Below are positions 53,521 to 63,437 of a DNA stretch of 64,000 bases, in pieces. The notes below the pieces were generated by a model. It made no database searches. It saw only the letters and a program-made list of their open reading frames with translations, and was not told the DNA's origin. The number at the start of each line of letters is the position of its first letter. Positions within the stretch are counted from its first letter, which is position 1. The stretch is from the NCBI RefSeq assembly GCF_017312725.1, contig NZ_BOPO01000101.1:1-64000 (forward strand), in the 5' to 3' direction. Position numbers and translations under genes: made by a program. The stretch comes from Actinocatenispora comari (GTDB taxonomy: Bacteria > Actinomycetota > Actinomycetes > Mycobacteriales > Micromonosporaceae).

Positions 53521-54816
53521 GTGATTCTGCCGGTGGTGGTCGTCGGGGACGGCGCCAGCGCGACGCTGGCGACCGTCGCGCTGACCCGCCGCGGCATCGG
53601 TCCCGTCCTGCTGATCGGCTCTGGAGCCACACCGGGAGCCGGCCTCGCCTACCGCACCACCGAACCCCTGCACCTGCTGAACTCGCGCGCCGCGACGATG
53701 AGCGCGGACAGCACCCGGCCCACCGGCCTGATCGACTGGTGCCGCGCCGTCGGCCGCCCGATCGGCCCATCCGGCTTCCTGCCCCGCCGCCGGTACGGGC
53801 GTTACCTCGCGGCGACGCTGGACGCGACGGGCTACCACGACCTGGTGCCCGGCCGCGCCGTCGCCGTGCGCCACACCGGCGACCAGGTCGAGATCACGCT
53901 CGGCGACGGCCGACGGATCGCCGGCCGGGCCGCGGTCCTCGCCACCGGCCATGACGCCCCGGCGCCGCCCCTGCCCGGCCCCTGGGACCACCCGCGGGCG
54001 AGCCTGGACCCGTGGCGGCCCGGCGCGCTGGACCGGGCCGCCACCGCCGACCGGGTACTGCTGGTCGGGACCGGGTTGACCGCCGTCGACGCCGCACTGG
54101 CGATCCACCGGCGGCACCCGGACGCCCGGATCGTCGCGATCAGCCGGCACGGACTGCTGCCCACCGCGCACCGGGCCGAACCCGCCCCGCCGGTACGGCT
54201 CGACCGCGTGCCCCGCGGCCTGCCCGACCTGCTCGCCGCGGTACGGGCGGCGATCGCCGCCGGTGCCGACTGGCGCGCCGTCGTGGACGGGCTGCGGTGC
54301 GACGCCGACCGGATCTGGGCCACCCTGCCGCCGCCGGCGCGGCGCCGGTTCATCGCACACGTCGACCGGTACTGGCAGGTGCACCGGCACCGGATGGCGC
54401 CGCCGGTGGCCAGGGCGGTGACCGGGTTGCGCGAGAGCGGTGCGCTGACCGTACTGGCGGGGCGGCTGGACCGCTTCGGGCCGAGCGGGGACGGGCTCGT
54501 CGCCGTGACCGACCGCGGGCGGGAACTGCCCTGCGGCGCGCTGCTGAACTGTACCGGGCCGGGCCGGTGGGCCACCGGAACCGATCCGCTCGCGGCATCG
54601 GTCCGGTCGGCCGGCCTCGCCCGGCTCGACGACACCGGCGTCGGCCTGTGCTGCGACCCGGCCGGGCGAACCACCCCGTCGTCGCCGCTGTTCGTCCTCG
54701 GCCCACCGCGGCTCGGCGGTTCGTGGGAGACGACCGCGATCCCGGAGATCCGCGCCCAGGCCGACGCCATCGCCGACGCGCTCGCCACCGCCGCCGTCCG
54801 GCAACCCGTGGCCTGA
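53521..54816 (+). CDS. FAD/NAD(P)-binding oxidoreductase of the cysteine dioxygenase cluster
   Basis: 431 residues from the GTG at 53521, with GGAGG 4 nt upstream. Two dinucleotide folds: VVVVGDGASATLATVALT near residue 5 and VLLVGTGLTAVDAALAIH near 178, plus LHLLNSRAATMSADSTRP. This fits the FAD/NAD(P)-binding family with a NAD_binding_9 type domain often found beside cysteine dioxygenase. The substrate is unknown; a sulfur-compound oxidoreductase fits the context. The next two genes follow in the same direction after a repeat array. Confidence 0.82.
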   Translation: MILPVVVVGDGASATLATVALTRRGIGPVLLIGSGATPGAGLAYRTTEPLHLLNSRAATMSADSTRPTGLIDWCRAVGRPIGPSGFLPRRRYGRYLAATLDATGYHDLVPGRAVAVRHTGDQVEITLGDGRRIAGRAAVLATGHDAPAPPLPGPWDHPRASLDPWRPGALDRAATADRVLLVGTGLTAVDAALAIHRRHPDARIVAISRHGLLPTAHRAEPAPPVRLDRVPRGLPDLLAAVRAAIAAGADWRAVVDGLRCDADRIWATLPPPARRRFIAHVDRYWQVHRHRMAPPVARAVTGLRESGALTVLAGRLDRFGPSGDGLVAVTDRGRELPCGALLNCTGPGRWATGTDPLAASVRSAGLARLDDTGVGLCCDPAGRTTPSSPLFVLGPPRLGGSWETTAIPEIRAQADAIADALATAAVRQPVA

Positions 54817-54925
54817 TCCCGGCGACCGGCAGGCCGCCGGCCGATCCGGGAGACGGGTGGCCCGCGGCCGATCCGGGAGACCGGCAGGCCGCGGGGTGAT
54901 CCGGCGACCGGCGGTTCGCGGGCCG
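54815..54925. repeat. Four-copy 27/28-bp tandem repeat starting at a stop codon
   Basis: GATCCGGGAGACCGGCAGGC plus CGCGGCC-type units begin at 54815, 54843, 54870 and 54898. The first unit starts within the TGA of the oxidoreductase gene. The rest of the 277-bp gap, to 55093, has no other feature but the ribosome site AGGAG of the dioxygenase gene. Confidence 0.8.
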
Positions 54926-55093
54926 ACCACCGGACCGCCCGTCCCGCCGGTGCCGGCCCGCCCCGCTGGGCGAGCTGGACCGGCTGGCACCCCTCCGGCG
55001 AGCACCTCGTGCACCGGAACCGGCGCCGGCCGCCGAGTTCCGCGCCACCCACCGCCGCCCGCGGCGGTCCCGAACCACGACAAGGAGTACCCG

Positions 55094-55537
55094 ATGACCA
55101 CGACCACCGGGATCGATCCCGCCGAGCTGGCCCGCCGGTACGCGGCCGGCGACCACACACCCGTCTTCGACCCGCGGCAACGCTGGTACCGCCGGCTGCA
55201 CGGCACCGCCGACCACGAGGCATGGCTGTTGACCTGGCTGCCCGGGCAGGGCACCGACCTGCACGACCACGGCGGCGCGAGCGGCGCGTTCACCGTACTG
55301 AGCGGCACCGTCGCCGAGGACGTCGTCGCCCCGGCCGGGCTCACCACGGTGCGCTGGGACGTCGGCGCGGTGCGGTCGTTCGGGCCGCACCACATCCACC
55401 GGGTGCACAACGACGGCCACGAGCCGGTCGTGACCCTGCACGTGTACGCGCCGGGACTGACCGCGATGTCGCAGTACGACTACGTGGACGGGCAGCTGCG
55501 GCTGCTGCGCACCGACCAGGCCGGGGTGGACTGGTGA
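55094..55537 (+). CDS. cdo: Cysteine dioxygenase family cupin
   Basis: 147 residues from the ATG at 55094, with AGGAG 7 nt upstream. Cupin metal ligands are visible: His57 and His59 in DLHDHGGASGAF and His102 in PHHIHRVHN. Such enzymes use iron and oxygen to convert cysteine to cysteine sulfinate. It overlaps the rhodanese gene by 4 nt (GTGA at 55534), so the two are coupled. Together with the upstream oxidoreductase they form a likely cysteine/sulfur oxidation unit. A 3-mercaptopropionate-type substrate cannot be excluded. Confidence 0.9.
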   Translation: MTTTTGIDPAELARRYAAGDHTPVFDPRQRWYRRLHGTADHEAWLLTWLPGQGTDLHDHGGASGAFTVLSGTVAEDVVAPAGLTTVRWDVGAVRSFGPHHIHRVHNDGHEPVVTLHVYAPGLTAMSQYDYVDGQLRLLRTDQAGVDW

Positions 55538-55911
55538 CCGCCGCGATCGACACGATGCTCGCCACCGCGCGACGCCGGCTGCACCGGCTCACCCCGGCGC
55601 AGGCGCACCGCGCGGTCCTCGACGGCGCGCTGCTGGTGGACATCCGGCCGGCCGCGCAACGCCGGGCCGAGGGCGGCGTCCCCGGCGCCCTGGTGGTCGA
55701 GCGCAACGTGCTGGAGTGGCGGTTCGATCCGACCTGCCCGGCCCGGCTTCCGCAGGCCACCGGGCCCGACGTGCCGGTCGTGATCCTCTGCTCGGAGGGG
55801 TACACCTCGTCGCTGGCCGCGGCTAGCCTGCAGGAACTCGGCCTGTACCGGGCGACCGACGTGATCGGCGGCTACCGGGCCTGGCGCGCCGCCGGGCTGC
55901 CGGTCGACTGA
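55534..55911 (+). CDS. Rhodanese-domain sulfurtransferase
   Basis: 125 residues from the GTG at 55534. Single rhodanese domain: LLVDIRPAAQRRAEGGVPGA, then the active loop CSEGYTSSLAA with catalytic Cys86, and DVIGGYRAWRAAGLP at the end. It would carry sulfane sulfur on the cysteine, consistent with handling persulfide or sulfite from cysteine oxidation. A strong bidirectional hairpin follows at 55919. Confidence 0.92.
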   Translation: MTAAIDTMLATARRRLHRLTPAQAHRAVLDGALLVDIRPAAQRRAEGGVPGALVVERNVLEWRFDPTCPARLPQATGPDVPVVILCSEGYTSSLAAASLQELGLYRATDVIGGYRAWRAAGLPVD

Positions 55912-55918
55912 ACCGCGA

Positions 55919-55950
55919 CCGCCCCGCGATCGGCTCCGGCCGCGGGGCGG
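55919..55950. terminator. Bidirectional terminator between the rhodanese and M20 genes
   Basis: Perfect 10-bp stem CCGCCCCGCG / CGCGGGGCGG with a 12-nt loop; lies between the stops of convergent genes (55911 and 55955). Confidence 0.7.
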
Positions 55951-55954
55951 CCGG

Positions 55955-57202
55955 TCACAGCGACGGGTCGGACAGCGCGGCCAGGGCGGTGTGCACCAGC
56001 ACCCGCACGCCGTGCCCGATCGCCGCCTCGTCCACGTCGAAGTTCGGCTGGTGCAGGTCGAGCTGCTCGCCGGGCCGGCCCACGCCGAGCCGGGCCATCG
56101 CCCCCGGCACGTGCTCCAGGTACCAGGCGAAGTCCTCGCCGCCCATGCTGATCGGCGCCTCCACCACGTGCTCGGGGCCGAGCGCGGCGGCCGCCGCGGC
56201 ACCGAACACCGCCGCCGCCGTACGGTCGTTGACCACCGGCGGCACGCCGCGGCTGTAGTCCACCTCGACCCGGGTACCGGTACCGGCCGCGGCGGCGTGC
56301 ACCAGCTCCTCCACCAGCGCCGGGGCCTCGCCCCACGCCGCGCGGTCGAGCACCCGCACCGTCGCCTCGGCCGTACCCTCGCGCGGGATCGCGTTCGCCG
56401 CCTGCCCGGCGTGTACCGCGCCGAACACCACCGAGATGCCCGAGCGCGGGTCGGCCCGGCGGGAGACCAGCGCCGGCACCTCGACGACGACCTTGGCCAG
56501 CGCGTGCACCAGGTCGGCGGTCAGGTGTGGCCGGGCGGTGTGGCCGCCGGCGCCGGACAGCCGGATCCGCATCATGTCGGCCGCCGCGGTCAGCGGCCCG
56601 GACCGGACGCCGACCAGCCCGGTCGGCAGCTTCGGGTCGCAGTGGAACGCGAACACCGCGCGGGCGTCGGCCAGCCCGCCGGCGGCGACCATCTGCGGCG
56701 CGCCGGACGGGAACTTCTCCTCGGTCGGCTGCAGCAGCAGCCGAACCCGGCCGGGCAGCTGGCCGCGCGCGGCCAGTTCGGCCAGCGCCAGCCCGGCGCC
56801 GGCCACCACGGTGGCGTGCACGTCGTGGCCGCACGCGTGGCAGGCGCCGGCCACGGTCGACCGGTACGGCACGTCCTTGACGTCGTCCATCGGCAGCGCG
56901 TCGATGTCGCCGCGCAGCGCGATCAGCGGCGTGCCCGGCTCGTCCGGGCCGACCTCGCAGAGCACCCCGTTGCCGGTCGGCAGCAGCCGCGGCGTCAACC
57001 CGGCCGCGGTGAGCACGCCGGCCAGGTGCGCCGCCGTGTTCTGCTCGTGCCCGGACAGCTCCGGATGGGCGTGCAGGTGCCGGCGCAGCGCGACGAGGTC
57101 GGCCTGGTGCCGGCCGAGCCAGTCGTCGAGCAGGTCGGGCAGCGGGTCGGCGCCCGACTCGCACGGGGTGGGCAGGTCGGCGCTGAGCGTGGATGCAGTC
57201 AC
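55955..57202 (-). CDS. M20 family amidohydrolase / peptidase
   Basis: 415 residues from the GTG at 57202. M20 metal ligands and catalytic acids: ALRGDIDALPM, ACHACGHDVHATV, LLLQPTEEKFPSG, and the dimerisation region with GGHTARPHLTADLV. This is the amidohydrolase (N-acyl amino acid deacylase / hippurate hydrolase) branch. It releases an acid from an N-acylated amino acid; the acyl group is not predictable. No signal peptide. No operon partner. Confidence 0.9.
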   Translation of the reverse strand: MTASTLSADLPTPCESGADPLPDLLDDWLGRHQADLVALRRHLHAHPELSGHEQNTAAHLAGVLTAAGLTPRLLPTGNGVLCEVGPDEPGTPLIALRGDIDALPMDDVKDVPYRSTVAGACHACGHDVHATVVAGAGLALAELAARGQLPGRVRLLLQPTEEKFPSGAPQMVAAGGLADARAVFAFHCDPKLPTGLVGVRSGPLTAAADMMRIRLSGAGGHTARPHLTADLVHALAKVVVEVPALVSRRADPRSGISVVFGAVHAGQAANAIPREGTAEATVRVLDRAAWGEAPALVEELVHAAAAGTGTRVEVDYSRGVPPVVNDRTAAAVFGAAAAAALGPEHVVEAPISMGGEDFAWYLEHVPGAMARLGVGRPGEQLDLHQPNFDVDEAAIGHGVRVLVHTALAALSDPSL

Positions 57203-57591
57203 GGTCGGATCGTCTCGATCTCGGGTCGACGGACAGTTACGGAACGCACTCGCACCGGGTGTGCGGACAGCGACCCGGCGGTACCGGCCGGATCGGCGTC
57301 GAGATCCCCGGTGAACGCGAGAATCCTAGACCTGCCCGATCGCCCCTCAGCGACCGGAACACCGACCGTCCCACCCATCGTCCGAGCCTGTTTGCAGGGA
57401 AAATCCCCGAATCCGGGCCGGACACCGGTCGCGGCGGCCGGCCCGGGTCGCGGGTCGGGCCGCACGGTCCGGCCAGCCGGCGCCGTCGGGATGCCGCGCC
57501 CGCCCGGCCACCACCGGCTACAACGCCGTACCGGTACCGGTGGTGACGCTGCGGGGTCGCCCGTCCGTGCGGCGGGTGACGCGGCGGTCCG
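57203..57591. other. 389-bp intergenic region between the M20 and acyl-CoA mutase genes
   Basis: Upstream DNA of the M20 gene plus the 3' flank of the mutase gene. I see no gene, no clear promoter and no repeat. The right end is GC-rich and low in structure. Confidence 0.5.
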
Positions 57592-59175
<1,584 letters not shown>

Positions 59176-59511
59176 CGGCCCGCCTCGCGCCGCCACCTGT
59201 CGGACTGTCGCCACCCCGACGTACCGTGTGGGCCGACCGACGCGTGCGGCGGCACGGCGGGAACTGGCATGGCTGCGGTCATGCGCCGATCGTAGGCGCC
59301 GCGCCGGGCCGGCGCACCGGCGCACGACCGGTGCCGGTGTCGCCGCCGGGCCAGCCGGTCGGCGGTCGCCGCACCGCCAGGTCGGCCCCGCGCCGGTCGC
59401 CTCGACGCCGGGCCCGATCCGACCCGGCGTCACGACCCGATGGACGGAAGGTGATGGCGCGATGGACGGTGCGACCCCCACGCTGCGCGCCCTGCGCCGA
59501 CCGCCCACACT

Positions 59512-59614
59512 AGGGCGTGTTTCGAAACCCCCCATGGTCCCGAAACACACCCTGGGACGCATTTCGGAACCCCCGGCGCGTTGCATTCCGAAACACGTCC
59601 TGGTGACCGTTTCG
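59512..59614. repeat. Cluster of CGAAAC/GTTTCG motifs upstream of the kinase gene
   Basis: AGGGCGTGTTTCG (59512-59524) faces CGAAACACACCCT (59541-59553), a 13-bp stem with one mismatch and a 16-nt loop. TTTCGGAA (59562-59569) faces TTCCGAAA (59586-59593), and CGAAACACGTCCT (59589-59601) is a second copy of the arm; GTTTCG occurs again at 59609. The rest of the 504-bp gap (59176-59679) has only the mutase 5' flank and the kinase ribosome site. Confidence 0.7.
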
Positions 59615-59679
59615 TACCGATGCCCGCTTCGGAGGCCGCCCCGCACCGGGGAGCGGTCGACTACCGGAGGACCCACCTC

Positions 59680-61512
59680 GTGACCACCCCAGCTTCCCTC
59701 GGCGGCACCCCCGACCAGCCGCCCCAGGCGCCGAGCGACAGCCACGGCAGCGCCGGCGCGGTCATCGGCGGTCGGTACACGCTGCACGAGCTGATCGGCT
59801 CCGGCGGCATGGGCGCGGTCTGGCGCGCCTGGGACGACCTGCTGCGCCGGGACGTCGCGATCAAGGAGGTACTGCTGCCGCCGGGCATCCCCGCCGACGA
59901 GCGGGCCGCCCTCTACGAGCGCACCCTGCGCGAGGCGCGGGCCGCGGCCAGCCTGTCGCACCCGTCGGTGGTCCGGATGTACGACGTGGTCCAGGACGCC
60001 GACCGCCCGTGGCTGGTGATGGAGCTGCTGCAGGCCCGCAGCATCGCCGACATGATCACCCGCAACGGCCCGCTGCCGCCCCGCGCGGTGGCCAAGATCG
60101 GCCTGTCCGTGCTCGGCGCGCTGGAGGCCGCACACTCCGCCGGGGTGCTGCACCGCGACGTGAAGCCGGCGAACGTGCTGATCTGCTCGGACGGCCGGTG
60201 CGTGCTGACCGACTTCGGTGTCGCCCGGATCATGACCGACCAGAACGCGGCGCTCACCACGCCGGGCATGGTGCTCGGCTCCCCGCAGTACATCTCGCCG
60301 GAGCGGGCGATGGGCGCCGAGTTCGGCCCGCCGTCCGACCTGTTCTCGCTCGGCGTCACGCTCTACACCGCGGCGCAGGGCACCCCGCCGTTCGACCGGG
60401 GCGACCCGCTGTCGACCATGCACGCCGTCGTCTACGAGGACCCGGAGCCGCCGCGCAACGCCGGCCCGCTCGCCCCGGTACTGCTCGGGCTGCTGGTCAA
60501 GGACCCGGCCCAGCGCTGGGACGTGGACCGCACCCGGTCCGAGCTGCGCGCCGCGCTGGCCGGGCCGCTGGCCCCCGGCGCCCAGCCGGCCCCCGGTGGG
60601 TACGCCGCGGGTTCCCCGATGTCGGGGCCGCCCGCACCGGCGCCCGGCGTCCCCGGTCCGATGAGCGGGGCCCCGGCACCCGGCGTGCCCGGACCGATGT
60701 CCGGCGCTCCGGCGCCGGGCCAGTTCGGGGTGCCGGGGCCGATGTCCGGCGCGCCCGCCCCCGGGATGCCCGGGCCCGGCATGGCCGGCGCGCCGGCTGG
60801 CGGGATGGCCGGGCCGATGTCCGGCCCACCGGCGTCCGGCGGACCGGCCAACCCGATGCGCGCCACCGCGTCCGTGCCCCAGCGGTACCCGGAACCCGGC
60901 TACGGCGACGGGTACGAGCAGCCGCACGCACCGTCCCGCCAGCTGCGGCACCTCGGTCCGTGGCTGGTCGGTGCCGGCGCCGCGATCGTGGTGATCATCC
61001 TGGTCGTGGTGGCGCTCGGCGCCGGCGGCGCGTTCAGCCCGGACGAGCCGAGCACGAACTCGACGACGCCGGCGGCGGAGAGCGGTGGCCCGACCAAGGC
61101 GGTACACAACCCGGCGGGGTTCAGCACCGTGGTGGCGAAGAACTGGCCGCAGACCGCCAAGTCGCCCCAGACGTTCACCGACCCCGCCGACAGCAAGGCG
61201 TGGATCCGGTTCCAGGCGAACCGCACCGGCAGCCACCCCGCCGCGTTCCTGCGCGGCTCGGAGAAGGGGCTGCGCGGCAGCTACGGCAACTACCAGCGGG
61301 TCGCGCTGCGCTCCGGGGTCAAGCTCGGCGGCCACGATGCGGCGGAGATCGAGTACACGCTCACCGACCACGGCCAGGCCCGCCACGCGCTGTGGCGGGT
61401 CACCGCGGTCGACGGGCACCTGTACGAGGTGTACCTGTCGGTGCCGCAGCGGATGTTCGCCAAGGACAAGGCGGTCTACCAGCAGGCGGTGAAGAGCTAC
61501 CGGTTCGACTGA
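59680..61512 (+). CDS. Transmembrane Ser/Thr protein kinase (PknB-like Hanks type)
   Basis: 610 residues from the GTG at 59680, with CGGAGG 9 nt upstream. Kinase domain about 30-290: [13 protein letters not shown] Lys62 in VAIKEVLL, catalytic loop [17 protein letters not shown], and [11 protein letters not shown] low-complexity Pro/Gly/Met/Ala linker with repeats of [10 protein letters not shown] follows (about 308-385), then one TM helix (about 428-452, [19 protein letters not shown]) and an extracellular domain (about 460-610) that is not a PASTA repeat. It should phosphorylate cytoplasmic proteins in answer to an outside signal. A hairpin follows the stop. Confidence 0.93.
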   Translation: MTTPASLGGTPDQPPQAPSDSHGSAGAVIGGRYTLHELIGSGGMGAVWRAWDDLLRRDVAIKEVLLPPGIPADERAALYERTLREARAAASLSHPSVVRMYDVVQDADRPWLVMELLQARSIADMITRNGPLPPRAVAKIGLSVLGALEAAHSAGVLHRDVKPANVLICSDGRCVLTDFGVARIMTDQNAALTTPGMVLGSPQYISPERAMGAEFGPPSDLFSLGVTLYTAAQGTPPFDRGDPLSTMHAVVYEDPEPPRNAGPLAPVLLGLLVKDPAQRWDVDRTRSELRAALAGPLAPGAQPAPGGYAAGSPMSGPPAPAPGVPGPMSGAPAPGVPGPMSGAPAPGQFGVPGPMSGAPAPGMPGPGMAGAPAGGMAGPMSGPPASGGPANPMRATASVPQRYPEPGYGDGYEQPHAPSRQLRHLGPWLVGAGAAIVVIILVVVALGAGGAFSPDEPSTNSTTPAAESGGPTKAVHNPAGFSTVVAKNWPQTAKSPQTFTDPADSKAWIRFQANRTGSHPAAFLRGSEKGLRGSYGNYQRVALRSGVKLGGHDAAEIEYTLTDHGQARHALWRVTAVDGHLYEVYLSVPQRMFAKDKAVYQQAVKSYRFD

Positions 61513-61532
61513 CCGCCAGGGCGTGTCCGGAT

Positions 61533-61551
61533 GGCTCCGCCCCGGCGAGCC
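61533..61551 (+). terminator. Putative terminator of the kinase gene
   Basis: GGCTCCGCC-CC-GGCGAGCC, an 8-9-bp imperfect stem 20 nt after the kinase stop. AGGGCGTGT just before it repeats the motif found upstream of the kinase gene. Confidence 0.45.
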
Positions 61552-61673
61552 GGATCGCGCGCAGGGCGGAGGTGCGGGTGCGTACCGGTGTCGTGTGCGC
61601 CCTGTCGGGCCCGCGCCAGCACCCGGTCACCGCGGTCGGTCGGGACCGGGGGCGACCGGTTGGCCGGATGCGG

Positions 61674-61679
61674 CAGGAT
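61674..61679 (+). promoter_or_regulatory. -10 box of the phosphosugar mutase gene
   Basis: CAGGAT at 61674-61679, 6 nt before the GTG at 61686; leaderless initiation is likely. Confidence 0.4.
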
Positions 61680-61685
61680 GGTGCG

Positions 61686-63404
61686 GTGACCGCGGAGATG
61701 ACCGAGCAGCTGCGTGCGCGCGCGACGGCGTGGCTCGACGACGACCCCGACCCGGCCGACCGGCAGGAGCTCGCGGCGCTCCTGGACACCGGCCCGGCCG
61801 GCGCGGCGGAGCTCGCGGACCGGTTCGCCGGGCCGCTGACCTTCGGTACCGCCGGGCTGCGGGGGCCGCTGCGGGCCGGCCCGAACGGGATGAACCGGGC
61901 CGTCGTCCGCGCCGCCGCCACCGGCCTGGTCCGCTGGCTCGCGGCCCAGGGCGTCGCCGGGCCGATCGTGATCGGCTACGACGCCCGGCACCGCTCGCAC
62001 GAGTTCGCGGTGGAGACCGCCCGGGTCGCCACCGGCGCCGGCCGGCGCGCCCTGCTGCTGCCCGGCCCGCTGCCCACCCCCGTCCTGGCGTACGCGGTGC
62101 GCGAGCTCGACGCGGCCGCCGGCGTGATGGTCACCGCGAGCCACAACCCGCCGCGGGACAACGGCTACAAGGTCTACCTCGGCGCCGCGCTCGGCGGCCC
62201 GGGCGGCGCCGGCGCCCAGCTGGTATCGCCGGCGGACGGGGCGATCGAGGCGGCCATCCGCGAGGTCGGCCCGCTGACCGCGGTACCGCTGGGCGAGCCG
62301 GGCGAGGTGCTCGGTGCCGACCTGCTGGAGCGCTACCTGGACGCCGCCGTGGCGGTCGTAGCGCCGGACGCGCCGCGCGAGCTGGCCGTGGCGTACACGC
62401 CGCTGCACGGGGTGGGCGGGAAGGTGGCGGCGGAGGCGTTCCGCCGGGCCGGGTTCGCCCCGCCGGCGATCGTCGCCGAGCAGGCCGAGCCGGACCCCGA
62501 CTTCCCGACCGTGGCGTTCCCGAACCCGGAGGAGCCGGGTGCGATCGACCTGGCGGTGGCGCTGGGCGCGTCGACCGGAGCCGACCTGGTGATCGCCAAC
62601 GACCCGGACGCCGACCGGTGCGCGGTCGCGGTGCCCGACCCGGCGCTCGGCGCCGGCCCGGACGATCCGGCCGGCTGGCGGATGCTGCGCGGCGACGAGG
62701 TCGGCGTGCTGCTCGCCGACCACCTGATCCGCCGCGCCACCCCCGGGGTGTACGCGACGACGATCGTGTCGTCCTCGCTGCTGCGGGCGCTCACCGAGGC
62801 GCGCGGCGTGCGGTACGCGGAGACGCTCACCGGGTTCAAGTGGATCGTGCGCGCCGGCAGCGTGCCCGAGTCGGCCCCGGAACCGCCGGGCTCCTCGCTC
62901 GCTGACGCTCGCGAACCCGGCACCGACACCGACCTTGCCTTCGGGTACGAGGAGGCGCTCGGCTATGCGGTGGCGCCGCGGCTGGTGCGCGACAAGGACG
63001 GGATCACCGCCGCGCTGCTGGTCGCCGAGCTCGCCGCGACGCTGCGCGCGGACGGCCGTACCCTGGTCGACCGGTTGGCCGAGCTGGCCGCCGAGTTCGG
63101 TCGGTACGCGACCGACCAGCTGTCGGTGCGGGTGACCGACCTGGCCGACCTCGGCGCGATGATGTCCCGGCTGCGCTCGGGTCCGCCGGCAACGCTGCTG
63201 GAACGCAAGGTCACCGTCGACGACCTGCTGCCCGACGCCGACGTGCTGCGGCTGTCCGCGGACGGGCTGCGGGTGGTGGTCCGCCCGTCCGGCACCGAGC
63301 CGAAGCTCAAGGCGTACCTGGAGGTCGTGGTCGCCGCCGACGCCGACCCGGCGCCGGAGCTCGCCCGACTGCGCGCCGAGATCTCCACCGCCCTCGGCGT
63401 CTGA
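61686..63404 (+). CDS. Phosphoglucomutase/phosphomannomutase family enzyme
   Basis: 572 residues from the GTG at 61686; ATG at 61698 is the alternative. Alpha-D-phosphohexomutase domains: LTFGTAGLRGPLRAGP, phosphoserine loop VTASHNPPRDNGYK (Ser152), metal loop NDPDADRCAVAVP, sugar loop GYEEALGYAV, and phosphate-binding RPSGTEPKLKAYLE. It interconverts sugar 1- and 6-phosphates. Between ETLTGFKWIVRAG and FGYEEALGY is an insertion of about 25 residues (SVPESAPEPPGSSLADAREP) encoded in part by a REP-like element at 62886-62920; the frame is kept. Confidence 0.93.
   Translation: MTAEMTEQLRARATAWLDDDPDPADRQELAALLDTGPAGAAELADRFAGPLTFGTAGLRGPLRAGPNGMNRAVVRAAATGLVRWLAAQGVAGPIVIGYDARHRSHEFAVETARVATGAGRRALLLPGPLPTPVLAYAVRELDAAAGVMVTASHNPPRDNGYKVYLGAALGGPGGAGAQLVSPADGAIEAAIREVGPLTAVPLGEPGEVLGADLLERYLDAAVAVVAPDAPRELAVAYTPLHGVGGKVAAEAFRRAGFAPPAIVAEQAEPDPDFPTVAFPNPEEPGAIDLAVALGASTGADLVIANDPDADRCAVAVPDPALGAGPDDPAGWRMLRGDEVGVLLADHLIRRATPGVYATTIVSSSLLRALTEARGVRYAETLTGFKWIVRAGSVPESAPEPPGSSLADAREPGTDTDLAFGYEEALGYAVAPRLVRDKDGITAALLVAELAATLRADGRTLVDRLAELAAEFGRYATDQLSVRVTDLADLGAMMSRLRSGPPATLLERKVTVDDLLPDADVLRLSADGLRVVVRPSGTEPKLKAYLEVVVAADADPAPELARLRAEISTALGV
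62886..62920. repeat. REP-like imperfect palindrome inserted in frame in the mutase gene
   Basis: CCGGGCTCCTCGC at the left pairs imperfectly with CGCGAACCCGG at the right around TCGCTGACGCT; it encodes PGSSLADAREPG. It sits at a surface loop between conserved motifs, where family members have a few residues. Confidence 0.6.
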
Positions 63405-63437
63405 CCGACCCGGGTCGATCGGCCGTCCCGAGAGCCG

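Noticed and set aside
59176-61419. Minus-strand extension of the acyl-CoA mutase frame
   Set aside because: Runs antisense to the kinase gene; the true mutase start (ATG 59175 with GAGG) is clear.
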